From Heritagella sp051881655 (lineage in GTDB: Bacteria > Bacillota > Clostridia > Oscillospirales > Acutalibacteraceae), in NCBI GenBank assembly GCA_051881655.1, contig JBJEQH010000003.1, positions 1 to 23,098 of the forward strand: a stretch of 23,098 nucleotides of DNA. Reading direction: 5' to 3'. The position numbers and the translations under genes were made by a program. Under the pieces are notes generated by a model. It made no database searches. It was not told the DNA's origin and saw only the letters and a program-made list of their open reading frames with translations. Numbering within the stretch: position 1 is the first letter of the stretch; every line of letters starts with the position of its first letter. Shown piece by piece: positions 1-6,856 of this stretch.

Positions 1-1104
1 GGCAGCGACGGTCGGCAGCTTCTCCAGGAATTCCTTCTCGTCGATGATGCTGGTTTCGGCCTTCACACCGCCGGGGCCATAGTTCTTGATGGCCTGCGGG
101 ATGTTCAGATCGTCGTTCATCTTGCGCAGCTCGGCGATCAGCAGATCAACCTTCTCCTCGACGGTGTTGCCGCCCAGAGCCAGGAAGTCAGCGATCTGTG
201 CATAGCGGTCAGCAGCGGTGGCATCCTTGCTGTTGTACTTGATGACCTTGGGCAGGTACATCGCGTTGGCGCAGCCATGGATGATGTGGCCGCCGGTGAA
301 AGCAGCGCCGGTCTTGTGAGCCATGGAGTGAACAATACCCAGCAGAGCGTTGGAGAACGCCATACCGGCCAGGCACTGTGCATCATGCATACGGTCGCGG
401 GCATCCATATCGCCGTCATAGGACTTCTTCAGGTCGGCATGGATCATCTTGATGGCATGCAGGGCCAGCGGATCGGTGTAGTTGCAGTTCATGGTGGAGA
501 CATACGCCTCGATCGCATGGGTCATGGCGTCCATACCGGTGTGAGCGGTCAGCTTCGCGGGCATGGTCTCGGCCAGGGCCGGATCAACGATGGCGACATC
601 GGGGGTGATGTTGAAGTCAGCCAGCGGATACTTGATGCCCTTGGCATAGTCGGTGATAACAGCGAAAGCCGTTACTTCGGTAGCCGTACCGGAAGTGGAG
701 GGGATGGCGCAGAACTTCGCCTTCTGACGCAGGGTCGGGAAGCTGAAGGGGGTGATCAGGTCTTCAAACGTGGTCTCCGGATACTCATAGAAAGCCCACA
801 TGGCCTTTGCCGCATCGATCGGAGAGCCGCCGCCCATGGCGACGATCCAGTCGGGCTGGAACTCCTGCATAGCAGCAGCACCCTTCATAACGGTCTCAAC
901 GGACGGATCGGGCTCGACACCTTCGAACAGCTTCACTTCCATGCCGCCCTCCTGCAGATAGGAGACAGCCTTATCCAGGAAGCCCATTCTCTTCATCGTG
1001 CCGCCGCCGACAACCAGAATTGCCTTCTTACCGCCGAGAATTTTCAGCATTTCCAGGGAGCCTTTTCCATGATACAGGTCTCTGGGCAGAGTAAAACGTC
1101 CCAT
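1..1104 (-). CDS. Iron-containing (class III) alcohol dehydrogenase, C-terminus cut by window edge
   Basis: NAD(P)H-dependent reduction of an aldehyde to an alcohol (ethanol or butanol dehydrogenase type) in the cytoplasm. I translated the minus strand from ATG at 1104; the frame stays open to base 1, giving 368 residues, so roughly the last 20 of a ~385-390 residue family are missing. Visible are the Rossmann-like GGGSPIDAAKA motif (about residues 91-101), the PSTSGTATEVT motif (about 135-145) and the metal site MDAMTHAIEAY. Asp192, His196, His259 and His273 line up with the Fe ligands of FucO-type enzymes. A GGAGGT ribosome site lies 8 nt before the start. The gene is divergent from a LysR regulator and has a Rex-like box at its probable transcription start. 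The family is secure; the substrate cannot be told from sequence. Confidence 0.95.
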   Translation of the reverse strand, partial: MGRFTLPRDLYHGKGSLEMLKILGGKKAILVVGGGTMKRMGFLDKAVSYLQEGGMEVKLFEGVEPDPSVETVMKGAAAMQEFQPDWIVAMGGGSPIDAAKAMWAFYEYPETTFEDLITPFSFPTLRQKAKFCAIPSTSGTATEVTAFAVITDYAKGIKYPLADFNITPDVAIVDPALAETMPAKLTAHTGMDAMTHAIEAYVSTMNCNYTDPLALHAIKMIHADLKKSYDGDMDARDRMHDAQCLAGMAFSNALLGIVHSMAHKTGAAFTGGHIIHGCANAMYLPKVIKYNSKDATAADRYAQIADFLALGGNTVEEKVDLLIAELRKMNDDLNIPQAIKNYGPGGVKAETSIIDEKEFLEKLPTVAA

Positions 1105-1195
1105 TTTTACGTACCTCCAAAAAAATTTTGAAATGATGGATAACCGGGGAAATCCCGGGAATCGTCGAATTGGCCGGAAAAAACATTCAAAAAGA

Positions 1196-1213
1196 ACGTT
1201 AATTTTCTAACAA
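1196..1213 (-). promoter_or_regulatory. Probable Rex (NADH/NAD+ sensor) operator for the alcohol dehydrogenase
   Basis: The plus strand reads ACGTTAATTTTCTAACAA. Against the clostridial Rex consensus TTGTTAA-N4-TTAACAA it matches 11 of 14 defined positions. It lies immediately downstream of the only good minus-strand -10 (TATAAT, 1223-1218), so it would cover the alcohol dehydrogenase start site, as expected for a repressor. Rex is known to repress alcohol dehydrogenases in Clostridia when NADH/NAD+ is low. Rex itself is not in this window. Confidence 0.55.
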
Positions 1214-1217
1214 CCTT

Positions 1218-1223
1218 ATTATA
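1218..1223 (-). promoter_or_regulatory. -10 element of the alcohol dehydrogenase promoter
   Basis: The minus strand reads TATAAT here, about 114 nt upstream of the alcohol dehydrogenase ATG. The hexamer 17 bp upstream (ATCAGA) is a poor -35, so the promoter probably needs an activator; the divergent LysR protein is the obvious candidate. The element overlaps the region of the divergent LysR promoter, so the two may compete for polymerase. Confidence 0.45.
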
Positions 1224-1227
1224 ACAC

Positions 1228-1256
1228 TTGGAATTTCTCTTCTGATAATGTATAAT
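1228..1256 (+). promoter_or_regulatory. Sigma-A promoter of the LysR regulator gene
   Basis: A -35 TTGGAA (1228-1233), a 17 bp spacer and a perfect -10 TATAAT (1251-1256) predict transcription from about 1263. This decides the gene's start: an in-frame ATG at 1248 lies inside the promoter and cannot be used, so translation begins at 1299. An 11 bp palindrome, ATGGC-A-GCCAT (1261-1271), sits on the predicted start point and could be an autoregulatory operator. Confidence 0.65.
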
Positions 1257-1298
1257 ATGCATGGCAGCCATTATTTTTTGAGATGGGGTTGGCAGCGG

Positions 1299-2243
1299 AT
1301 GGATTTGCAGCAAATTTTGGCCGTGCAGGAAATATGGAAGACAGGCTCGATTACCCGGGCCGCCAAAAATCTGTTTATGGGGCAGCCCAATCTCAGCCGC
1401 TCACTGCAGGAGCTGGAGGAAGAGGTGGGGTTCCCCATTTTCGACCGATCGTCCCGGGGGGTCCGTCCCACGCCGGAAGGATTGGCCTTTCTGCATCGGT
1501 CACAGGAAGTGGCACAGGCTATGAATAGCCTGCAACAGATTTATGGGTCGCAGCGACAGGAACCGGTGAGAATCCTGATCCCCCAGGTGTTCTATGCCGT
1601 GGGATGCCTGGCGGATTTTCTGGCACAGGAGGCACGGAAAAGTCCCATATCGGGGGGGAGCCTTCCGCATCTGAATATGGAGCAGGTCCCGGCAGATCAG
1701 ATAGAGGAACGGGTGGAGCGCAGTGAACAGACGCTGGGGATTATCCGTTTTGAAGAGGGAAGAAGATATAATCTGTATGACCGGTGGCAGCGGAAGGGGC
1801 TGATTTGGAAAGAACTGATGCGTTTTCCCACGCGGGTTACGCTGTCGAACCAGCACCCGCTGGCAAAAAAGGAGATGCTGCAGCCGCAGGAACTGTATCC
1901 CTATACGGAGCTGCGGGGGCAGTATGATCATATCAGCCGCCCGGAATTGGAGAAGAATGAGAGGAAAGTGCTGACGATCCCCGACCGGCTGGACCAGCTG
2001 CAGATTCTCAGTCAGGTGCCGGGGTCCTATCTGTGGACCGGTCCCATGCCGGAAAAAGTGCAGCATCTGTACGGACTGTGCCAGCGGCCGGTAGAGGGGG
2101 CAGTTACCTGCCAGGATGTATTTTTAATGCGGAATCCGCGTTTTTTGCCGATGTTCACCCGCAAATGGATGCAATATTTGCGCGTGTGGCTGCCGCAGAA
2201 TATGCAGGATACGGAGTTTTTGGGGGAAGAAAAGCGGACCTGA
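1299..2243 (+). CDS. LysR-family transcriptional regulator
   Basis: A 314-residue protein with a LysR winged helix-turn-helix at residues 1-65 (motifs SITRAAKNLFMGQPNLSRSL and RPTPEG), followed by an effector-binding region of ordinary LysR length. Helix 3 (QPNLSRSLQELE) matches the DNA-reading helix of the family. The start at 1299 is chosen because an upstream in-frame ATG (1248) overlaps the -10 box and because family alignment begins at MDLQQ; a purine-rich AGATGGGG lies about 11 nt before it. It is divergent from the alcohol dehydrogenase, the classical arrangement for a LysR regulator and its target, and is co-directional with a methyltransferase 33 nt downstream. The inducer is unknown. 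The C-terminal domain does not point me to a named subfamily. Confidence 0.88.
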   Translation: MDLQQILAVQEIWKTGSITRAAKNLFMGQPNLSRSLQELEEEVGFPIFDRSSRGVRPTPEGLAFLHRSQEVAQAMNSLQQIYGSQRQEPVRILIPQVFYAVGCLADFLAQEARKSPISGGSLPHLNMEQVPADQIEERVERSEQTLGIIRFEEGRRYNLYDRWQRKGLIWKELMRFPTRVTLSNQHPLAKKEMLQPQELYPYTELRGQYDHISRPELEKNERKVLTIPDRLDQLQILSQVPGSYLWTGPMPEKVQHLYGLCQRPVEGAVTCQDVFLMRNPRFLPMFTRKWMQYLRVWLPQNMQDTEFLGEEKRT

Positions 2244-2276
2244 ACGGCCCGGAGGCGGAAGGAAAGGAGAAAAACA

Positions 2277-3056
2277 ATGGCCAATGAAACCCTGTTCACC
2301 ACAAAAGCGGCCAGCTATGCAAAAGGCCGGCCCTCCTATGCACCCGGGGCGATCGGGCGCATTCTCGACTGTCTGGCAATGGGAGGATATCAGCCGGCAG
2401 CGGACGGGCCGTGGGCGCGCATCGCGGACATCGGATCGGGAACCGGGATTTTGTCCCGGGAGCTGACGGGGCGAAACCTGGAGGTCTATGGAGTTGAGCC
2501 CAACGAGGCTATGCGCGAAAAGGCGGAACACCAGCTGGGGACGTGCGGGCATTTCCACTCGGTGGCGGCTTCGGCGGAGAACACCGGTCTGCCGGATCAC
2601 AGTATGGCGATGGTGACAGCCGCCTCGGCGTTTCACTGGTTTGACCCGGAAGCGTTCCGAAGGGAATGCCTGCGCATTCTGGTGCCCGGGGGCCTGGTGT
2701 GTCTGCTGATCAATGTGCGGGAATACGATGACTTTACCCGCCGCCAGCACGAACTGTGCCGGAAATACGGGGTCGGATTTACCTCGCTGATCCACGGTTT
2801 TGAGGAGACAAAGGAGAAGGCCGCCGTCTTTTTTGAAGAGGAATTTCATCTGGAGCGGTTTGAATTCCCGCTGACCTATGAAAAAGAGGCCTTTATCAGC
2901 CGCAGCCTTTCCTCCTCCTATGCGCCGGAAGCCGGCTCCGAAAACGGACGGCTCTATATGGAGGGGCTGCAGCGGCTGTTGGAGGAAATCCCGCAGGAGC
3001 GCGTTACCGTTGCGAATTTTACCGCCTTGTTCTGGGGAAGACCGCGCGGCTTGTGA
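2277..3056 (+). CDS. Class I SAM-dependent methyltransferase
   Basis: A 259-residue cytoplasmic protein of the Methyltransf_11/UbiE-like fold. The SAM-binding glycine motif DIGSGTGIL is at residues 51-59, the acidic residue ending strand 2 is in YGVEPNE (about 71-77), and the post-motif FHWFDPEAFRRE (about 119-130) with LVPGGL (135-140) is typical of this family. GGAAAGGAG precedes the ATG with normal spacing. It lies 33 nt after the LysR gene and 72 nt before a dipeptidase, so it may share the LysR transcript. Homologues act on small molecules, but the acceptor cannot be predicted here. The family is confident; the function is open. Confidence 0.88.
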   Translation: MANETLFTTKAASYAKGRPSYAPGAIGRILDCLAMGGYQPAADGPWARIADIGSGTGILSRELTGRNLEVYGVEPNEAMREKAEHQLGTCGHFHSVAASAENTGLPDHSMAMVTAASAFHWFDPEAFRRECLRILVPGGLVCLLINVREYDDFTRRQHELCRKYGVGFTSLIHGFEETKEKAAVFFEEEFHLERFEFPLTYEKEAFISRSLSSSYAPEAGSENGRLYMEGLQRLLEEIPQERVTVANFTALFWGRPRGL

Positions 3057-3066
3057 CAGAAAAGGC

Positions 3067-3095
3067 TTGAGAAACAGAAAAATTTGTGATACCGT
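3067..3095 (+). promoter_or_regulatory. Possible internal promoter for the dipeptidase gene
   Basis: TTGAGA (3067-3072), a 17 bp spacer and TACCGT (3090-3095), preceded by TGA (an extended -10 TGn). The -10 is weak but the geometry is right. It would give the dipeptidase its own transcript in addition to read-through from the LysR promoter. Confidence 0.3.
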
Positions 3096-3128
3096 AAAAG
3101 AAACCAAAGGAGAAAGGAAGAGAGCAGG

Positions 3129-4541
3129 ATGAAGATGACAGCATCCGTCCGGCAGCAGATCCACGATTGGCTGCAGGACCATCGGGAGGAAATGATGGCG
3201 GATATCGCCGCGCTGGTGGCCATTGACAGCGCAAGGGGCGAGGAAAAAGAGGGAATGCCCTATGGCGAGGGGCCGTACCGCGCCCTGTGCGAAGGGGAAA
3301 AAATCCTGAAAAAATCCGGGCTGATTCAGGTGGCCATGCACGGCAACCGGGTGATCACCGGTGACCTGAATGAAAACGAGACGGAGCTGGGCATCCTGGC
3401 CCATCTGGATATTGTGCCGGTGGGCAACGGCTGGACGGTTCCGGCGCTGGAGATGACCCGGAAGGACGGGAAGATTTTCGGCCGCGGCGTGATTGACGAC
3501 AAGGGCCCGGCGGTGATGGCGCTGTATGCCATGCGCGCCCTGAAGGAATGCGGGGTACCGCTTGCGAAGAACTGCCGGTTGCTTCTGGGTTCCGATGAGG
3601 AATGCGGCAGCAGCGATATCGCCTGGTATTTTGACCGCAATCCCATCCCGCCCCAGACGCTGTCGCCGGATGCCTCGTACCCCTGTATCTGCATCGAGAA
3701 GGGGAGCCTGCGGGTGGACGTACAGGGCCACTGGGAGAAGCAGCCGGCCGAACCCCGGCTGATCCGCTTTGACTGCGGCGTGAAGGTAAACGTGGTGCCC
3801 GGAGAAGCGGAGTGCGTGGTGCGGGGACTGACCGCAGAGCAGGTCCTGCAGCAGGCCGAAAAGGAGACCGGAGGCATTGCCTTTACCGCAGAGGAGACGG
3901 CAGAGGGCACGCGGATTTGGGCCAAAGGCTCCACGGCCCACGCCAGCCTGCCGGAGACCGGGAATAACGCGCTGACGGGTCTTCTGACCCTTCTGTCCCA
4001 TCTGCCGCTGGCCGCAGGGCGCAGTGGGGAAGTGATCCACGAGCTGTGCCGCCTGTTCCCCCACGGGGATACCTGCGGAAAAGCGGCCGGTGTGTATCAG
4101 GCCGATGAGGAGAGCGGAGAGCTGACGCTGGCCTTCTCCATTCTGCACATGGACGAGGAGGGGCTGAGCCTGAATCTGGATATCCGCGCCCCCATGTGCG
4201 CCAATGAGGAAAATGTGCGGGATGTACTGCTGGAGCGGTTTGCCGATGCCGGCCTGACCATGAAGAAGGAAGCGATGAATCCGCCCCACTACGTCAGCAA
4301 GGACTCCCCGCAGGTGCAGCGGCTGGTCCGCATTTTCGAGAGCTACACCGGGCAGTCCCTGCCGGCCCTTGCCATTGGCGGCGGCACCTATCTGCATCAT
4401 ATCGAGGGGGGCGTCTCCTTCGGGTGCGAGTTCCCCGGGTATGATTACAACATGCACGGCGCCGATGAGTACGCCATTGAGGAGCAGCTGCTGCTCTCCA
4501 GCGAGATGTATGCGGCCGCCATTGTGGATATCTGCGGATAA
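3129..4541 (+). CDS. Sapep-family Mn/Zn-dependent dipeptidase (M20, PepV-like)
   Basis: A 470-residue cytoplasmic metallo-dipeptidase of the M20 family, the usual length for PepV/Sapep enzymes. All expected metal and catalytic elements are visible: AHLDIVPVG with His92 and Asp94, GRGVIDDKGP with the bridging Asp at 123/124, DEECGSSD with the catalytic Glu pair at 157/158, SPDASYP with Asp181, and the C-terminal HGADEYA with His443. These enzymes cut unblocked dipeptides, often with beta-Ala or D-Ala at the N-terminus, and help peptide-fermenting bacteria recycle amino acids. AGGAAG lies about 8 nt before the first ATG; a second ATG two codons later is an alternative start. It is the last gene before a bidirectional terminator. 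Confidence 0.93.
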   Translation: MKMTASVRQQIHDWLQDHREEMMADIAALVAIDSARGEEKEGMPYGEGPYRALCEGEKILKKSGLIQVAMHGNRVITGDLNENETELGILAHLDIVPVGNGWTVPALEMTRKDGKIFGRGVIDDKGPAVMALYAMRALKECGVPLAKNCRLLLGSDEECGSSDIAWYFDRNPIPPQTLSPDASYPCICIEKGSLRVDVQGHWEKQPAEPRLIRFDCGVKVNVVPGEAECVVRGLTAEQVLQQAEKETGGIAFTAEETAEGTRIWAKGSTAHASLPETGNNALTGLLTLLSHLPLAAGRSGEVIHELCRLFPHGDTCGKAAGVYQADEESGELTLAFSILHMDEEGLSLNLDIRAPMCANEENVRDVLLERFADAGLTMKKEAMNPPHYVSKDSPQVQRLVRIFESYTGQSLPALAIGGGTYLHHIEGGVSFGCEFPGYDYNMHGADEYAIEEQLLLSSEMYAAAIVDICG

Positions 4542-4562
4542 AAACAGCGGCAACAGAAAAAC

Positions 4563-4602
4563 AGCCCCGGCAGGGAACGAAAAATCGTTCCCCGCCGGGG
4601 CT
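4563..4602. terminator. Bidirectional rho-independent terminator between convergent dipeptidase and hypE
   Basis: A long hairpin: outer arms AGCCCCGGC (4563-4571) and GCCGGGGCT (4594-4602), one A/C mismatch, inner arms GGGAACG (4573-4579) and CGTTCCC (4586-4592), and a six-base loop AAAAAT. The plus side runs into TTTC, and the minus side exits into a run rich in T. It ends both the plus-strand dipeptidase transcript and the minus-strand ech-hyp operon. Confidence 0.85.
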
Positions 4603-4613
4603 TTCGTATATCC

Positions 4614-5600
4614 TCAGCAGATCCGCGGCAGGCCCTCTCCCTGCAGGACATCCAGCCGCCGGCGCCCGCCGATGGCGGTTTCCTCCAGCAGAGTGCCGGG
4701 TTCCCCTTCGATCACCCGACCGATACAGCAGGCGTTTTCACCGTAGGGACTTGTGCGCAGGCAGGAGAGCGCCTGGGGCACATACTCCTCGGGCAGGGTG
4801 AGCACCATCTTGCCTTCGTTACCCATGTACAGCGGATCCAGCCCCAAAATAGCGCACAGATCCCGCACCGCCGGGGTGATGGGCAGCTTCTCCTCCTCCA
4901 AAAGGAAGGTTTTCCCGCATCCCTCGGCCAGCTCTTTGCACACGGTGGCCAGTCCGCCCCGGGTCACATCCCGCATGGTGTGGACCGGAATTTCGTGCGC
5001 CAGCAGGGCCTGAACCATACCGTGCAGGGGCGCGCAGTCGCTGACAATGGAATTTCGGATCCCCATGCGGTGGGACAGAATGGCCGCGTGGTGGTCCCCC
5101 AGTGTACCGCTGAGCAGGATGACATCGCCCGGTCGGCTGTTCGGCGAGGCAATCTCCCGTCCCTCCGGGACAAAACCCACGCCCGCCGTATTGATATACA
5201 GCCCGCCGCTGCCCTGGGTCACCTTGGTGTCTCCGGCAATAATGGCAACGCCCGCCTCTTTGGCGGCAGCGGCCATGGACTGCACAATCCGGTCGAGAAG
5301 ATCCGTGTCCAGTCCCTCCTGCAAAATGAATCCGCAGGTGAGATACTGCGGGTCGGCCCCGCGCATCAGCAGGTCGTTGACCGTACCGCACACGCTCAGC
5401 CGCCCGATATCGCCGCCGGGAAAAACCAGCGGGTCCACCACAAAGCTGTCGGTGGTAACAGCCAGGCGGCTGTGGCCGGGGACAACGGCGCTGTCCTCCA
5501 TCTGGCCGAGAATCGGGTTTTCAAACCAACGGGCGAAAATCGAGCGGATCAGCTCGCCGGTCATGGCGCCGCCGCTGCCATGGGCCATGGTAATTTTCAT
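4614..5600 (-). CDS. hypE: Hydrogenase maturation protein HypE (carbamoyl dehydratase)
   Basis: A 328-residue protein that dehydrates the thiocarboxamide on its own C-terminal cysteine to thiocyanate, supplying the CN ligands of the [NiFe] active site. The ORF ends in PRIC, the invariant C-terminal motif with Cys328 as the modified residue. The N-terminus shows HGSGG (7-11) and a PurM/SelD-like ATP-binding fold, with DSFVVDPLVFPGGDIG about residues 51-66. It is the last gene of the ech-hyp operon, 6 nt after hypD, with GGGAG as ribosome site inside the end of hypD. Length and ends are normal for the family. Confidence 0.97.
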   Translation of the reverse strand: MKITMAHGSGGAMTGELIRSIFARWFENPILGQMEDSAVVPGHSRLAVTTDSFVVDPLVFPGGDIGRLSVCGTVNDLLMRGADPQYLTCGFILQEGLDTDLLDRIVQSMAAAAKEAGVAIIAGDTKVTQGSGGLYINTAGVGFVPEGREIASPNSRPGDVILLSGTLGDHHAAILSHRMGIRNSIVSDCAPLHGMVQALLAHEIPVHTMRDVTRGGLATVCKELAEGCGKTFLLEEEKLPITPAVRDLCAILGLDPLYMGNEGKMVLTLPEEYVPQALSCLRTSPYGENACCIGRVIEGEPGTLLEETAIGGRRRLDVLQGEGLPRIC

Positions 5601-5606
5601 GGTGGA

Positions 5607-6650
5607 TCACTCCCTGTGATGAATCAGATATTGGTGGCAGCTGCCCTCTTCCGAGACCATGCAGGCCCCCTGTGGGGAGAGCGGCGTGCAGTGCTTGCCG
5701 TACAATGGGCACTGGGGCGGGGAAATCCGGCCGGCCAGTACCTGGCCGCAGCGGCAGGCGGGATTGACGGGGGTATCCTCTTCCAGACCGGAACTGCCGG
5801 CATCAAACCGGGCAAACTCCGGGCGGAGCCGCCGCCCGGAACCGGGGATGAACCCCAGCCCGCGCCACACGGCGCCGCAGGGCTCGAAAAAGGTGTGCAG
5901 CAGTTCTTCCGTTTTGGGGGAGGGGAATTCCGGCACCGCCGCGGGGTACAGGTTTTTGACCACGGCGCGGCCGCGGTTTTTCACCAGAAAATGCAGGGCC
6001 ATCAATAGCTCCGGCCCGCGGAAGCCCGCCACGGCGAAGGGAATGTGGTAGGTTTGCGCCAGCGGCTCGAACCGGCGCCACCCGGTTACACTGCACACAT
6101 GCCCCGGCGCCAAAAAGGCGTCGATGACCGCGCCGCCGCGGCACAGGGCGTCAATCACCGGCGGCATGGTTTTCAGAGCCGTGAACAGCCGGACGTTTTC
6201 TGTTCCGTTCTCCAGCAGATCCTGCAGCAGCAGGGCATAGGCCGGGGTGGTGGTCTCAAATCCCACGGCCGCAAACACAAAGAGGGTGCGGGGGTTTTCC
6301 CGGGCCAGGGGCAGTACATCAAACGGAGAGTAGACCATTTGAACCTGCCCGCCCTGGGCACGGCAGGCGGCCAGGCTGCGCCCGCCGCTCCCCGGTACCC
6401 GCAGCAGGTCCCCAAACGTTACCACGCAGGTATCTGCCTGCAGAGAAAAATCACACAGCCGGTCGATATAGGACGTGGGGGTGACACAAACAGGGCACCC
6501 CGGGCCGGACAGCAGATGGATGGCCGGGGAGAGCAGCGAGGGGATTCCCAACCGGGAAATGGCGGCGGTGTGGCTGCCGCAGACCTCCATGATGGAAATG
6601 GGGGGGCCGTCGTATGCGCGCAGCTCCTGCCGGATATCGTCAAGCGTCAT
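5607..6650 (-). CDS. hypD: Hydrogenase maturation protein HypD
   Basis: A 347-residue [4Fe-4S] protein that, with HypC, carries the Fe ion on which CN and CO are assembled. Visible motifs are MEVCGSHT and GPGCPVCVTP with the conserved redox and Fe-handling cysteines, and a C-terminal cluster region with CRCG, a PPQC segment and further cysteines around residues 295-335. The start at 6650 is set by an ATGA overlap with the hypC stop and by GGAGG 8 nt upstream inside hypC; longer in-frame starts would overlap hypC in the wrong frame and add non-family sequence. HypC and HypD work as a complex, which fits the translational coupling. Confidence 0.96.
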   Translation of the reverse strand: MTLDDIRQELRAYDGPPISIMEVCGSHTAAISRLGIPSLLSPAIHLLSGPGCPVCVTPTSYIDRLCDFSLQADTCVVTFGDLLRVPGSGGRSLAACRAQGGQVQMVYSPFDVLPLARENPRTLFVFAAVGFETTTPAYALLLQDLLENGTENVRLFTALKTMPPVIDALCRGGAVIDAFLAPGHVCSVTGWRRFEPLAQTYHIPFAVAGFRGPELLMALHFLVKNRGRAVVKNLYPAAVPEFPSPKTEELLHTFFEPCGAVWRGLGFIPGSGRRLRPEFARFDAGSSGLEEDTPVNPACRCGQVLAGRISPPQCPLYGKHCTPLSPQGACMVSEEGSCHQYLIHHRE

Positions 6651-6856
6651 TCTTTGGCCTCCTGCAGCAGGGCGATCAGTTCCTCGGCCTCGGTCTGCTG
6701 CATCACCTGGATCACACACCCGGCATGAACCAGCGCCCAGTCCCCCTCCCTGACCGGGACCAGTCCGATGCGGGCCGTCAGCCGGTTACCGGAAAAATCC
6801 AATTCCGCTGTTTTTTCATCCACCCGGAGAACCTTCCCCGGAAGCGCTACACACAT
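6647..6856 (-). CDS. hypC: Hydrogenase assembly chaperone HypC
   Basis: A 69-residue chaperone beginning MCVALPGKV. Cys2 is the invariant residue that, after loss of Met1, binds the Fe(CN)2CO unit and the large subunit. The rest forms the OB-like HypC/HupF fold. At 69 residues it is somewhat shorter than many homologues, mostly at the C-terminus. The gene starts 10 nt inside the end of hypF, with GGAGGAGG just upstream, and ends in a 4 nt ATGA overlap with hypD. It presumably serves the EchE large subunit encoded upstream, the only [NiFe] large subunit in the window. Confidence 0.96.
   Translation of the reverse strand: MCVALPGKVLRVDEKTAELDFSGNRLTARIGLVPVREGDWALVHAGCVIQVMQQTEAEELIALLQEAKE

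Noticed and set aside
277..1131. A 284-codon plus-strand open frame opposite the alcohol dehydrogenase
   Set aside because: The minus strand encodes the complete metal site and cofactor motifs of the dehydrogenase; the plus reading is a shadow.
1248..1298. N-terminal extension of the LysR protein from the first in-frame ATG
   Set aside because: The ATG overlaps the region between the -35 and -10 and lies upstream of the predicted transcription start; LysR alignments begin at the residue encoded at 1299.
2124..4553. An 809-codon open frame on the minus strand opposite the methyltransferase and dipeptidase
   Set aside because: It is antisense to two genes with intact catalytic motifs. The translation is low in complexity (Gln, His, Pro, Arg-rich) with no recognisable domain. 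Such long antisense frames are usual in GC-rich DNA.
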